Below are positions 16,849-25,028 of a stretch of 39,561 bases of DNA, piece by piece (position 1 is the stretch's first letter; the number at the start of each line of letters is the position of its first letter). The stretch covers positions 1-39,561 of the forward strand of contig JAMNYG010000160.1 of assembly GCA_023622945.1 (NCBI GenBank), in the 5' to 3' direction. The notes under the pieces are model-generated. The model saw only the letters and a program-made list of their open reading frames with translations. It made no database searches and was not told the origin of the DNA. Origin of the DNA: Bacillota bacterium. Its GTDB lineage: Bacteria; Bacillota; Clostridia; Acetivibrionales; JAMNYG01. The position numbers and the translations under genes were made by a program.

Positions 16849-17667
16849 CTAGAACATGAAATACTCATTGATTTTTTCCTTCGGCAGCTTTCCTCCGTAT
16901 TCACTTATCTGGAAAGCCTCCGCATGTTTTACGTTTCTGCCTCTTTCTTCTCCATAACGCTCAATGAGCAGATCCCTGTACTTATCTGCTATTCCGATGT
17001 CATTTGCAGCCCTCTGTTCTGTAAGCCATTTGAGGCGTTCATCATCAGACTCGGGCACCTGGTCCAGCGTTTTTGCAAGATACGGCAGCCATTCATAAAA
17101 CTGAGATGTATGGCAATGAAGCATCCTCATCTTGAAATCTACCGCATCATCAATATCAATAATTATATCGGGTCTAAACTCAGAAGGATCCCTGAAATTA
17201 TCGCTCATATAAAGGATTATAGGCTGGTAATCAATTGCTTTGACCATTGGGCATATATTGGGAACTACAACGAGGTAGGAGCTGTCTTGAACAAGTAACG
17301 AGGTATTCCGATGATCGGGATGATAGTCATTGCTTCGGTGGGTTATTATAATATCAGGTCTGAATTCTCTTATGAGGCGTATGATGCTTTCACGGGTTTT
17401 CAGGTCGGCCTGGAGTTTTCCGTCTTCATTATCCAGAACTTCATACTCTATTCCAATAATACTTGCCGCCTTTAAGGCTTCCCGGCGTCTTCTCTCCACC
17501 AACTGGTTTCCTCCCATTATATGGTGGCCGGAGCTTCCGTTGGTTGCGGACACGAACTTCACTTTGTGGCCTAAACGGCTAAATTTCGCTGCCGTCCCTC
17601 CTACCTTGTATTCACAGTCATCAGGATGGGCACCTATTGCCAATATCCTCAGCTGTTTATGCTGCAT
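16849..17667 (-). CDS. PIG-L/LmbE-family zinc deacetylase
   Basis: The signature AIGAHPDDCEYKVGG lies at the N-terminus and supplies the zinc-binding His and Asp residues; HRSNDYHPDHRNTS near residue 110 supplies the third ligand. Characterised PIG-L enzymes remove acetyl groups from GlcNAc-type substrates such as GlcNAc-PI, the mycothiol and bacillithiol precursors, or diacetylchitobiose. The start is ATG 17667, 23 codons inside the track ORF, after AAAGGGGAAGAG. It heads the operon with Gfo/Idh/MocA and FAD oxidoreductase genes. With 272 residues it is slightly longer than the shortest family members. The substrate is unknown. Confidence 0.9.
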   Translation of the reverse strand: MQHKQLRILAIGAHPDDCEYKVGGTAAKFSRLGHKVKFVSATNGSSGHHIMGGNQLVERRRREALKAASIIGIEYEVLDNEDGKLQADLKTRESIIRLIREFRPDIIITHRSNDYHPDHRNTSLLVQDSSYLVVVPNICPMVKAIDYQPIILYMSDNFRDPSEFRPDIIIDIDDAVDFKMRMLHCHTSQFYEWLPYLAKTLDQVPESDDERLKWLTEQRAANDIGIADKYRDLLIERYGEERGRNVKHAEAFQISEYGGKLPKEKINEYFMF

Positions 17668-18009
17668 AACCACTCTTCCCCTTTCAATCAATATCCCTGC
17701 ATCACGCAAAAAACACTTCCGACCTAAAAAAAGCAATGCGGCTAAATTTATACAGGTACTTGTATATCAAGATTATATATTATTTTCAAATGATATGAAA
17801 GTACTTCCATGTTAATGTTTTTCTGAACTTATTTTCAGTCATCCTCCGGTTTAATAACCTGCATAACATAACATTCAGAATCTTTAAGAAAACAAGGGTG
17901 TACATAATGAAGATAAAATTTGGGTAGAAAGTAACACAATGAGTAAGTGCTGAATATTGTGTAATAGGTTAAATCAAAACCATTAATTATTTGAGGAGGC
18001 TCGTATAAC

Positions 18010-18141
18010 ATGTCGGAAAGAGGTATTTTTGACAAATTCTTTAGAGATGATACCATCCTGTGGTTCATAATTCTGTTCCTGCTCCTGTTCTTCTGCGACA
18101 GAAAGAGAGACTTTGGACCGGTTGGTCCTGCCAGCTGCTAG
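18010..18141 (+). CDS. Small single-pass membrane peptide (43 aa)
   Basis: The track misses this short ORF. It starts with ATG at 18010, eight bases after a strong GAGGAGG, and ends at TAG. The charged N-terminus (SERGIFDKFFRDD) is followed by one very hydrophobic helix (TILWFIILFLLLFFC), a basic stretch (DRKRD), and a GPVGPASC tail. The strong ribosome binding site and ordered topology argue for a real gene. I do not recognise the family with certainty; it resembles the short hydrophobic peptides common in spore-forming Firmicutes. The gap between the PIG-L gene (17667) and this gene, and the stretch to 18284, hold no other recognisable gene. Confidence 0.7.
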   Translation: MSERGIFDKFFRDDTILWFIILFLLLFFCDRKRDFGPVGPASC

Positions 18142-18284
18142 CACCGCATCTGTAAATACTGCAGGAGCAATTGATTTTTGCAGCCTTCCTGTTAAAAAAT
18201 CCTGGCGATCCTGTAAAATAGACTGCCAGGAATGAAGTGGGAACATTTCTCAAGGAGATGTGTTCCTTTATCAATTATGCAACG

Positions 18285-18327
18285 GGGGACGGTTCTGACA
18301 TTTTTTATGCATTCCGGAACCGTCCCC
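18285..18327. repeat. REP-like palindrome (GGGGACGGTTC family) downstream of the AAC(3) gene
   Basis: Perfect 11-base arms, GGGGACGGTTC and GAACCGTCCCC, surround a 21-base loop. The arms match the core of the larger repeat at 19148-19259 on the other side of the acetyltransferase gene. It may also end the acetyltransferase transcript. Confidence 0.8.
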
Positions 18328-18356
18328 TGTCACATCTGTCAGCCATAAATAAACTG

Positions 18357-19139
18357 TCACTTCTTATACCATTCTTCAGGAACGGGAGAATCGTCCGAAA
18401 AGAGATCCGGGTTCAGTTTCAGAAACTTCGTAGTCAAATCCGCCATTCCCCTGGCATCACATAATACGCTTCTCGCATCACCTATGTATCCTGCCTTAGC
18501 GATACCGGTGTAAATGAACGGCTCTTCCATTTTCCCATAGTTATACGAAACATCAATCCCGGGATGATAGTGCCTGTACATCGGCCTGTCAATGATCCTT
18601 CCGTCAGGCGTTACTATTTTCAGGTATTGATACTTGTCTGATATCCTGTTGGGAATATTGTTCCACTCCTCTACAGCGTGCAGGAAAGTGTTGGATCTAA
18701 GGCTGCAGCCAAGGAACAGTATCTTTGCATTCCTGTCATAAAGCTTGCCATAACATCCATTTCTGGGACACGGTGTATCCAGCAGTTCCTCCCCTGCCAC
18801 AAAAGAAGCTGCATCTTTACCTATAGCAGCGACGGAATGGGTAGGGTGCCAGGAACGCACCACTCCCGGGCGTTTTAGGAAAAGGTTTGTCAGAATACCT
18901 ACACATGACGGTTCGGTCAAAGGATTAAAAACCGAATACTCATCATTTATCTGCGCCCAGGTATGTGTAGGAAAAATCAAGAGCCCCGGCTTCATGTACT
19001 CAATAAATGCATCAAGCACGGTATCGGCTCCACCTTCCACCTCACCTATGGCCTTCATGGATGAATGGATCATTAAAGTGTCTTCAGGTTTTATTCCGAT
19101 GGCTGCTATATGATTAATCAAATCCTGCTTCGTATACAT
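18357..19139 (-). CDS. AAC(3)-family N-acetyltransferase
   Basis: This 260-residue protein has the whole AAC(3) fold pattern: IHSSMKAIGEVEGGADTVLDA for acetyl-CoA binding near 25-45, LLIFPTHTW, NPLTEPSCVGILTN and the catalytic-type HPTHSVAAIG. Named members acetylate the 3-amino group of 2-deoxystreptamine antibiotics, but many homologues in sugar clusters or with FrbF/BA2930-like functions act on other amines, so resistance should not be assumed. The ATG has GGAGG five bases upstream. The ribosome binding site directly abuts a triplicated 24-base repeat, and palindromes of the same family flank both ends of the gene. It lies 129 bases downstream of hisA. Confidence 0.88.
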   Translation of the reverse strand: MYTKQDLINHIAAIGIKPEDTLMIHSSMKAIGEVEGGADTVLDAFIEYMKPGLLIFPTHTWAQINDEYSVFNPLTEPSCVGILTNLFLKRPGVVRSWHPTHSVAAIGKDAASFVAGEELLDTPCPRNGCYGKLYDRNAKILFLGCSLRSNTFLHAVEEWNNIPNRISDKYQYLKIVTPDGRIIDRPMYRHYHPGIDVSYNYGKMEEPFIYTGIAKAGYIGDARSVLCDARGMADLTTKFLKLNPDLFSDDSPVPEEWYKK

Positions 19140-19147
19140 AATGACCT

Positions 19148-19259
19148 CCTTCCTCCGGGACAGGGGACGGTCCTTCCTCCGGGACAGGGGACGGTCCTTC
19201 CTCCGGGACAGGGGACGGTCCTCTGTCCCACTTGTGGGACAGAGAACCGTCCCCTGTCC
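19148..19259. repeat. Triple 24-bp direct repeat ending in a 26-bp-arm palindrome
   Basis: The unit CCTTCCTCCGGGACAGGGGA plus CGGT begins at 19148, 19172 and 19196. The third unit runs into a nearly perfect inverted repeat, arms 19206-19231 and 19234-19259, with one mismatch and a TT loop. Each unit also carries the GGAGG sequence that serves AAC(3) on the minus strand. Similar GGGACAGGGGACGGT palindromes are widespread in clostridial genomes (recalled, not searched). It fills the hisA-AAC(3) gap. Confidence 0.88.
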
Positions 19260-19268
19260 TCCCTGTCC

Positions 19269-20027
19269 TCACTCCCCGGATACAAATGCAACTACTTCCC
19301 TATATGAAAGATTCCCTCCGTATATATCAAGGGCGCTGCCTACTGTAAAATCCAGATTCCCTTTCCCGAGGCTTCTTATCATTTCGATATCCTGAAGGCT
19401 CCTTATGCCTCCGGCATATGTTGTGGGAATGGGAGTCCATTTACCGAGCTTTTCAACAAGGTCTGCCTGAATACCCCTGCACTGGCCTTCCACATCAACT
19501 GCATGTATCAGAAACTCACTGCAATAGCCGGCAAGTTCCTCAAGGTTTTTTTGATTGATTTCAAACCCGGTGAATTTCTGCCACCTGTCGGTAACCACAA
19601 AATATGCATTACCCCTGACCCTGCAGCTTAAGTCCAGCACCAGCCGGTCCCTGCCTACCGCTGCCACAAGCCTGTCAAGGTTAGCCATGTGGATGTCCCC
19701 GTCCCTGAATACATAGGATGTTGCAATCACATGGGAGGCTCCGCATTCGATATAGTAAGCTGCGTTATCGGCCGTAATGCCGCCACCTATCTGCAGTCCA
19801 CCCGGATATGCCCGGAGGGCTTTTAAAGCCTGCTCCTCATTCCCGGGTCCCAGCATTATCACATGTCCTCCCGCAAGCCCGTCTCTTTTGAACATTTCAG
19901 CATAATATGAAGCATCGCGCAGGGAAACAAAGTTTTCAATTAATCCCCTCGAATCATCGGTTAAGGTGCTGCCTACTATCTGTTTCACTTTGCCTCCGTG
20001 GAGGTCTATGCAGGGTCTGAATTTCAT
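19269..20027 (-). CDS. hisA: HisA, eukaryotic (HIS6) type ProFAR isomerase
   Basis: HisA converts ProFAR to PRFAR by an Amadori rearrangement, the fourth step of histidine synthesis. This 252-residue barrel resembles yeast HIS6 more than typical bacterial HisA: CIDLHGGKVKQIVGSTL, HVIMLGPG, LQIGGGI, DLSCR, EFLIHAVDVEGQCRGI and SALDIYGGNL all match the eukaryotic-type (TIGR02129) pattern. The conserved first Asp of the barrel (CIDLH) is present. The start is ATG 20027 with GAGGAG seven bases upstream. No other his gene is in the window; neighbours are an MFS transporter remnant and AAC(3). It may supply the normal pathway from a remote site or have been gained laterally. Confidence 0.88.
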   Translation of the reverse strand: MKFRPCIDLHGGKVKQIVGSTLTDDSRGLIENFVSLRDASYYAEMFKRDGLAGGHVIMLGPGNEEQALKALRAYPGGLQIGGGITADNAAYYIECGASHVIATSYVFRDGDIHMANLDRLVAAVGRDRLVLDLSCRVRGNAYFVVTDRWQKFTGFEINQKNLEELAGYCSEFLIHAVDVEGQCRGIQADLVEKLGKWTPIPTTYAGGIRSLQDIEMIRSLGKGNLDFTVGSALDIYGGNLSYREVVAFVSGE

Positions 20028-20161
20028 TATGCATCTCCTCAATGCTTTATGGTGTATGTTTTACTCATTGGCTGTATGATTTTTCACACTTCAACCATTA
20101 TTCATATTTCAATAATTATTCACTCTCCATTATTATGCATATGATACCATGCCGCCGCATA

Positions 20162-21346
20162 TCAGGCAACATTTTGACCTTTCTCCTTGTTATAAACCAA
20201 TTTTCTGTCAAGAAGTGTAAGGAACAATATTATCAGGCTGCCGTACAACAGGAGGCTTGAGAAACCGGCAGTTACCCCCAGAAGGTCATTGGTCTTTCCT
20301 ATCAGCCAGTTTGATATCATGTTCACACTGCCGGAAGCGGTTATAATAATTCCCATTTTTGTTCCCATTCCTTCCTTGAATTCTTTCATGATAATCGCCA
20401 TTACAGTAGGGAACATGATTGATATGAAAAACCCTGTAAACGAGAAAAGAAAAGCAAAGCTTCTTCCCAGAACCAGTCCTGACAGTTGCAAAGCCAGTGA
20501 AACAACGGTAAAAATAAAAATAATCCTGATATAACCCAGCTTCTCGGCTATATATCCTCCAAAAAGCCTTCCCAGGGTAAACGTAATAAAGAAAAGGGAA
20601 AGGTAAAACGAGCTTTTATCTACATTCATTCCCCACTCCTTCTGCAGGAAATTGACCAGCCAATTGCCGGTACCAAGCTCTATTACCTCACAGAAGCCCA
20701 ATAACCCGACAAAAAGCCACACTTTGACATCGGATATGGCCGCTCCGGCAGGTATCTTGCCTTCAGAATCTCCGTTAACACTCTGAGGAAAAGAAACCAT
20801 GCACAGGTAAATAAACACTGCCACACCAGGTATGACCGAATAGAAATAAGTATAATTCCAGCTTATACCATTTTTAATCATCCATCCTGCATATTTCGGC
20901 CCTATGGATGAACCCAGCCCGTAAAAAAGGTGCGTGAGATTCATCATCACGGCAGAATTTCTCACAAACATACGTGCTCCCAGCAAATTGACGCCCACCT
21001 CAAAGCACCCGAATCATGTATTCAGGATGAAAAACAATATTACCACCGCTGTAAAAGAACGGACAAATACAAAAGAAAGACAGGAGAAAATCAGCAAAAT
21101 AAATCCCACAACGAGAACCTTTTTCAATCCGAACCTGTCCCCGGCATATCCTCCCAGAAAAGTAGCCATGAGATAACCAAGGGTGGATACCATAAGCATT
21201 ATGCCAATGCTTCCGTAGCTGACACCAAACTGATCCCTTATAGGCGGTATAGCAGTTCCTTTCTGGTTTTCCACAAAACCGAATATCAGTGAACATAAGA
21301 AAGCAAATGCTATGACATATTTTCTGTCTTTTAAAAGATATCTCAT
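20162..21346 (-). pseudogene. MFS transporter interrupted by an in-frame TGA
   Basis: Two track ORFs (21014-21496 and 20162-20998) are one reading frame split by a single TGA at 21014-21016. Translation reads FFILNT, stop, FGCFEVGVNLLGARMF with no frame change, so one substitution, for instance from GGA, would restore a 394-residue protein with about 12 helices. The first half has the MFS loop LGGYAGDRFGLKK; the second has GRLFGGYIAEKLG. The true start is ATG 21346 after AAAGGAGA. The rest shows no decay, so the mutation is recent, a sequencing error, or the gene is still partly expressed through restart at the GTG at 20998. The transporter probably imported a sugar for the adjacent catabolic genes. 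Confidence 0.85.
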
Positions 21347-21383
21347 TCTGTCTCCTTTCCGGTTCTTCCCTGCGCATGCATAT

Positions 21384-21436
21384 GAAAGCTTTTCTGCAAA
21401 CCTTAAGCTTGCCTGTCGGTCTGCAGAAAAGCTTTC
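21384..21436. repeat. Perfect 15-bp-arm inverted repeat upstream of the MFS gene
   Basis: GAAAGCTTTTCTGCA and its exact complement are separated by 23 bases. It lies between the BNR gene stop and the MFS start. On the minus strand the hairpin is not followed by T residues, so an operator or an mRNA processing/stability hairpin is more likely than a terminator. Confidence 0.7.
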
Positions 21437-21499
21437 CTTAAGCATAGAAATTATTCTGTTACACTGTTTATCACAAAATGTTGGTTTTGCGCCCAACTG

Positions 21500-23809
21500 C
21501 TATTCCGCATCCCTGGGTCCGTACCAGACACTTCCGCCAAAGGTGGTAAGGTAGATCATCTCTTTATTATGAGGGTCCAATATTGGCCTGTGTCCCCATT
21601 TAAAGTCATAAGTCTTGAGTTTTTTCCAGCTGCTACCCCTGTCATCAGAACGATAGGCAGCACTGTTAAATGTATTGATATAGATCGTGGAAGGGTTGTC
21701 AGGGTCAACCGTTACACCGTATACGTGCTTGGTTTGATCAAAAGTGTTCTTCCAGCTGTATCCCCCGTCTTCTGTAACGTACAGGCCTCCGAAATGCTCC
21801 TTGCCGCCCAATGTCCTCGGCCAGCAGGCAAGGTACATGCGTTTCGGGTCTGAAGGATCGAAGGCAAGATCGTTAGGGGCGTTTGCTCCTTCCGGCATAG
21901 GCATCTTCTCCCAATGCTCCGCCCCGTCTGTTGACCTGTATATTGCACCGTCAACCTCCTGTCCGTTCTCTGCGCCACGGGCCACCAGGAGATACAGCGT
22001 CCCGTCCGGCAGCATCGTTATATGCCATGCAAACAGATTTCCCTCTATTCCGTTATTCTTAAGAGTCCATGTCTTTCCGTCATCTACAGACTTGTAAACT
22101 CCCTTTAGGAATGCAGCAACATACAGGGTTCTGTTTCCTGCCGGGCTTTTTGGATCCAGTATAATACAGGTGGGAGAACAGTTTCTGTCAATGCCGTCAG
22201 AAGTAACCTTCCAGGAATTCATTCCGTCATCGGTCCTGCATACAACACCCCTGTACCATCCGGTCCTGCCTGTCCTGAACATCTTGGGTCTGGGCAGATC
22301 ATGGGCGTTTGACCATACAGACCAGGCGCGTCCTTTTATTTCAGGATCAAATACCAACCAGTAACAGGTGTTTCCGAACTCTGCAGTGATACCGTTCATG
22401 GAATGGAACCAGGTGCTGCCTCCGTCCTTTGAATGGAATAAGCCTATATCGGTGTACGATATGGCAATATGCTTCTTGTCAAAGGGATCAAAATGTACTC
22501 CATATGAGGTTGTTACATCCATCCCGTTTGTTGAAACCGAACCATCAGGATGGTCAATTGAATAAAGCTGTCTCCATGTTTTTCCCCCGTCATCAGTTCT
22601 TATGGTTGAGGAAAAATCTGTATAAACGCATATTTGAGGATTTACATTGCTTACTCCCAATGTCAGCGGCCAGAAGCCTTTCGGTCCTTTCCCGAACCAC
22701 GGCATGTCATAATCCCTTTCTGCCCAGCCTACCAGGACATTTTCAGGATTATGCTCATAGTCTGACTTAAACACCCATCTCCAGGTTTGCCCTTCATCTA
22801 CGCTTTTTACCACACCGAAATAATTTATGATATGGCTGCCTTGAACCCATGGGTATCTCTCAACCGTAAGATAAACTACGCGGGCATCGCTTTCAGGTAC
22901 TGCAAGCTGATTGAAGAAGGGTTCTTTTCCGCTCTGCGGGCCTGCAAGATTTGTATCAAGTCCATCTTTAAGCATTTGCCAGGTCTGCCCCTCATCAACT
23001 GATTTCCATACGCCGGTTATATATCTTTCTCCTTCCCATCTTGCCTTTGTAGTAAGGTATATTACTACCCTGCCGGTAGCAGGATTCAAACCGCAGGCCG
23101 CATGGAGTATATCTTCCCCGGCATCGGGAAGACCGATCTCTTTTAATGAAGCTCCACCCTCTGACAACATGTACACTTTCTTGTTTGTGGCTATCAACAA
23201 GCTGGGGTTCTGCACCGAAGAATCAGGAAGTATAAAAACCTTGTGGACAGTTCTGCCCTCAAGATGGGCTATCCTGTTCCAGGTCAGGCCTTTATCTCCT
23301 GAATGAAAAAGGCATATCCTCCTTGTTCCTTCCCGGTCGATCATAACAGCACTGGTATAAATGCTGTCGGCGTCATAAGGGTGGACGGTGACAGTACAAA
23401 TCCTCAAGTGTATGCCATCCTTTGCGACGAGATGGTAATCCGCGTGGTCACCCACCATTGCCTCTTCGAGTACATCCTCAGGCTTAGGGAATATCTGTAC
23501 CCATGTTTCGCCGCTGTCTTCAGTGCGGTATAGGCCGCATGCTCCCGCATATATTACATCTGGGTTTACCGGATCGAAGCAAAAGGCTTCGGACACTGTC
23601 CTCAAGTTGAATTGCTCCCAGCTCCTGCCTCCGTTATGAGTTATATAAGACCCTGTCATATCACAACGGACCAGCATGATATCAGGGTTATGGGGACTTA
23701 TGGCAGGATAGAACTGTCCTCCGCCTCCTCCGGGACCTATGACCTTCCATCCTGTTGCAGAGTCGCCTTGTTTTAATGTCTTGATGGTAAAATCGCTGAC
23801 CTTCATCAT
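21500..23809 (-). CDS. Cytoplasmic BNR/Asp-box beta-propeller protein (GH74/sialidase-like fold)
   Basis: The 769-residue protein consists of repeated Asp-box strands; by eye there are about twelve, for example THNGGRSW, TEDSGETW, SGDKGLTW, SVDEGQTW (twice), TDDGGKTW, SKDGGSTW, SVDDGKTW and TEDGGYSW. This points to a double seven-bladed propeller as in GH74 xyloglucanases and sortilin-like proteins. It has no signal peptide and no cellulose-binding domain, so it is probably intracellular, unlike typical GH74 enzymes. Acid/base residues cannot be assigned with confidence. ATG 23809 and 23806 are both usable after AAGAAGG. It lies downstream of the DUF4846 and esterase genes and upstream of the MFS transporter, suggesting oligosaccharide processing. 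Confidence 0.85.
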   Translation of the reverse strand: MMKVSDFTIKTLKQGDSATGWKVIGPGGGGGQFYPAISPHNPDIMLVRCDMTGSYITHNGGRSWEQFNLRTVSEAFCFDPVNPDVIYAGACGLYRTEDSGETWVQIFPKPEDVLEEAMVGDHADYHLVAKDGIHLRICTVTVHPYDADSIYTSAVMIDREGTRRICLFHSGDKGLTWNRIAHLEGRTVHKVFILPDSSVQNPSLLIATNKKVYMLSEGGASLKEIGLPDAGEDILHAACGLNPATGRVVIYLTTKARWEGERYITGVWKSVDEGQTWQMLKDGLDTNLAGPQSGKEPFFNQLAVPESDARVVYLTVERYPWVQGSHIINYFGVVKSVDEGQTWRWVFKSDYEHNPENVLVGWAERDYDMPWFGKGPKGFWPLTLGVSNVNPQICVYTDFSSTIRTDDGGKTWRQLYSIDHPDGSVSTNGMDVTTSYGVHFDPFDKKHIAISYTDIGLFHSKDGGSTWFHSMNGITAEFGNTCYWLVFDPEIKGRAWSVWSNAHDLPRPKMFRTGRTGWYRGVVCRTDDGMNSWKVTSDGIDRNCSPTCIILDPKSPAGNRTLYVAAFLKGVYKSVDDGKTWTLKNNGIEGNLFAWHITMLPDGTLYLLVARGAENGQEVDGAIYRSTDGAEHWEKMPMPEGANAPNDLAFDPSDPKRMYLACWPRTLGGKEHFGGLYVTEDGGYSWKNTFDQTKHVYGVTVDPDNPSTIYINTFNSAAYRSDDRGSSWKKLKTYDFKWGHRPILDPHNKEMIYLTTFGGSVWYGPRDAE

Positions 23810-23968
23810 TCATACCTTCTTTCTCAATTATTTTCTATTGCTTTTTTTACTGTTTACTATCATTGTCTTTTTCCCCGGTGTTAAATCCTACTATCAGTGT
23901 TTATCCTTTCTCCATAACACATGCACCATGCACCTATGGAAAGGAATTTCAATTAAAAGTAAGAAGCT

Positions 23969-24991
23969 TCACTCAAATCTTACCAGCTGGTCCCTTGTGA
24001 ACCGCCACTCCGGGGTATCCAGCACATCGCCGAAATTCATTCTGTACCACGGGCTTAAGCCGGCATCCGAAGGATTCTTCAATATATGTATGTCCTGTGC
24101 AGGCATGTAGCTTTGAGCAATCATAAACAGCTTTTCACCCGTATCCTTGTTTTCAGCCATATCCACGATTATAACACAATGTCCGGGAAGCTGTCCTTTC
24201 AGAAATACATCACCTATCCTCATTTCCTCAAGAGGTACCTTTTTCATTTCTCCTTCAAGGGAAACGGTATTTGCATAGGCAAAAACCATGTCCAAATACT
24301 GCCTGAAGCTGCCGTAATCATCCGAATATCCGGTTCTCTTAACCCAATAAGCTTTATTGCCCTCAACAACAATCCTGTTTCCCTGCATCCATGTAGAATA
24401 ATCAGCCTTGAAACCGTTAACGAAATTAAAGTGAATCTTATGGTACAGTCCTTTTCCATAAAGGTATTCCGCCCACAGCCTCATGACCGCATCAGCGCAC
24501 TGCTGGAGGTCCCTTTCCCCGACATCCATGTCTATCACTGCCTCATGTACATCTCTCGGCTTTACTTCCCCATTATAGTAACTTACCCTGGAACCATGGG
24601 GTTTCAGAGGAAGGTTCCTTAAGTAAGCGCCGAAAGATCCATCTTCAACCGTTATCCTTTCAAAACCTTCAGGGGTTAAAAACCGTTTCTGTATCACCAT
24701 GCCATCAGGATTGACAAGGCTTGTCCGCCCGTTTTCATCCACCGCCGCAGAACCGGATTCCGGAGCATCCGCATTTTCGTTTGTCTGGTCGGAAACTTCA
24801 GATCTCTTCCAAATTCCATCTCCGGCGCCTGTTTCTTCATTGATCATATCCTGTTTCAGGCTGCATGATGCAAGCACCGCAATAAGAAAAACTGCGAGAA
24901 ATGCCTTGGCCGCTGTATATCCGGATGAATCTCTTTCAGGAGTCTGGTTTCCGGACACTTTTCTTTTTGTGAAGCACTTCTCCCTCTTCAA
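23969..24991 (-). CDS. DUF4846 lipoprotein
   Basis: The 340-residue protein has a positively charged N-terminus, a hydrophobic stretch (AKAFLAVFLIAVLA) and a lipobox LASC near residues 40-43, so it should be a lipid-anchored surface protein. A low-complexity acidic linker (about 50-90) leads to the DUF4846 domain (about 95-340), including SRVSYYNGEVKPRDVHEAVID, LPGHCVIIVDMA and FMIAQSYMPAQD. The domain resembles papain-like or NlpC-type folds in its GHCVIIVD strand, but catalytic activity is unproven. The start is a TTG after AAAGGAGAAG; no later ATG would leave a signal sequence. It lies 37 bases downstream of the esterase gene. Confidence 0.8.
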   Translation of the reverse strand: MKREKCFTKRKVSGNQTPERDSSGYTAAKAFLAVFLIAVLASCSLKQDMINEETGAGDGIWKRSEVSDQTNENADAPESGSAAVDENGRTSLVNPDGMVIQKRFLTPEGFERITVEDGSFGAYLRNLPLKPHGSRVSYYNGEVKPRDVHEAVIDMDVGERDLQQCADAVMRLWAEYLYGKGLYHKIHFNFVNGFKADYSTWMQGNRIVVEGNKAYWVKRTGYSDDYGSFRQYLDMVFAYANTVSLEGEMKKVPLEEMRIGDVFLKGQLPGHCVIIVDMAENKDTGEKLFMIAQSYMPAQDIHILKNPSDAGLSPWYRMNFGDVLDTPEWRFTRDQLVRFE

Positions 24992-25028
24992 GGAACACTT
25001 CTCCTTTCAGGTTGCCCGTATCGCCTCG

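Noticed and set aside
17983-18246. Minus-strand ORF of 87 residues
   Set aside because: It covers the well-initiated 43-residue plus-strand gene and has no ribosome binding site or hydrophobic pattern of its own.
18357-19139. AAC(3) gene as an aminoglycoside resistance gene
   Set aside because: The fold is clear, but many AAC(3)-like proteins act on other amines and nothing in the context indicates resistance.
19148-19219. Three regular 24-bp repeats resembling a CRISPR array
   Set aside because: The units are contiguous with no spacers and end in a palindrome; no cas genes are present.
21014-21016. TGA as a recoded codon (selenocysteine or tryptophan)
   Set aside because: Other genes in the window end in TGA, no selenoprotein element is visible, and MFS transporters do not use selenocysteine.
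24086-24622. Plus-strand ORF of 178 residues
   Set aside because: It lies entirely antisense to the DUF4846 gene and shows no family pattern.
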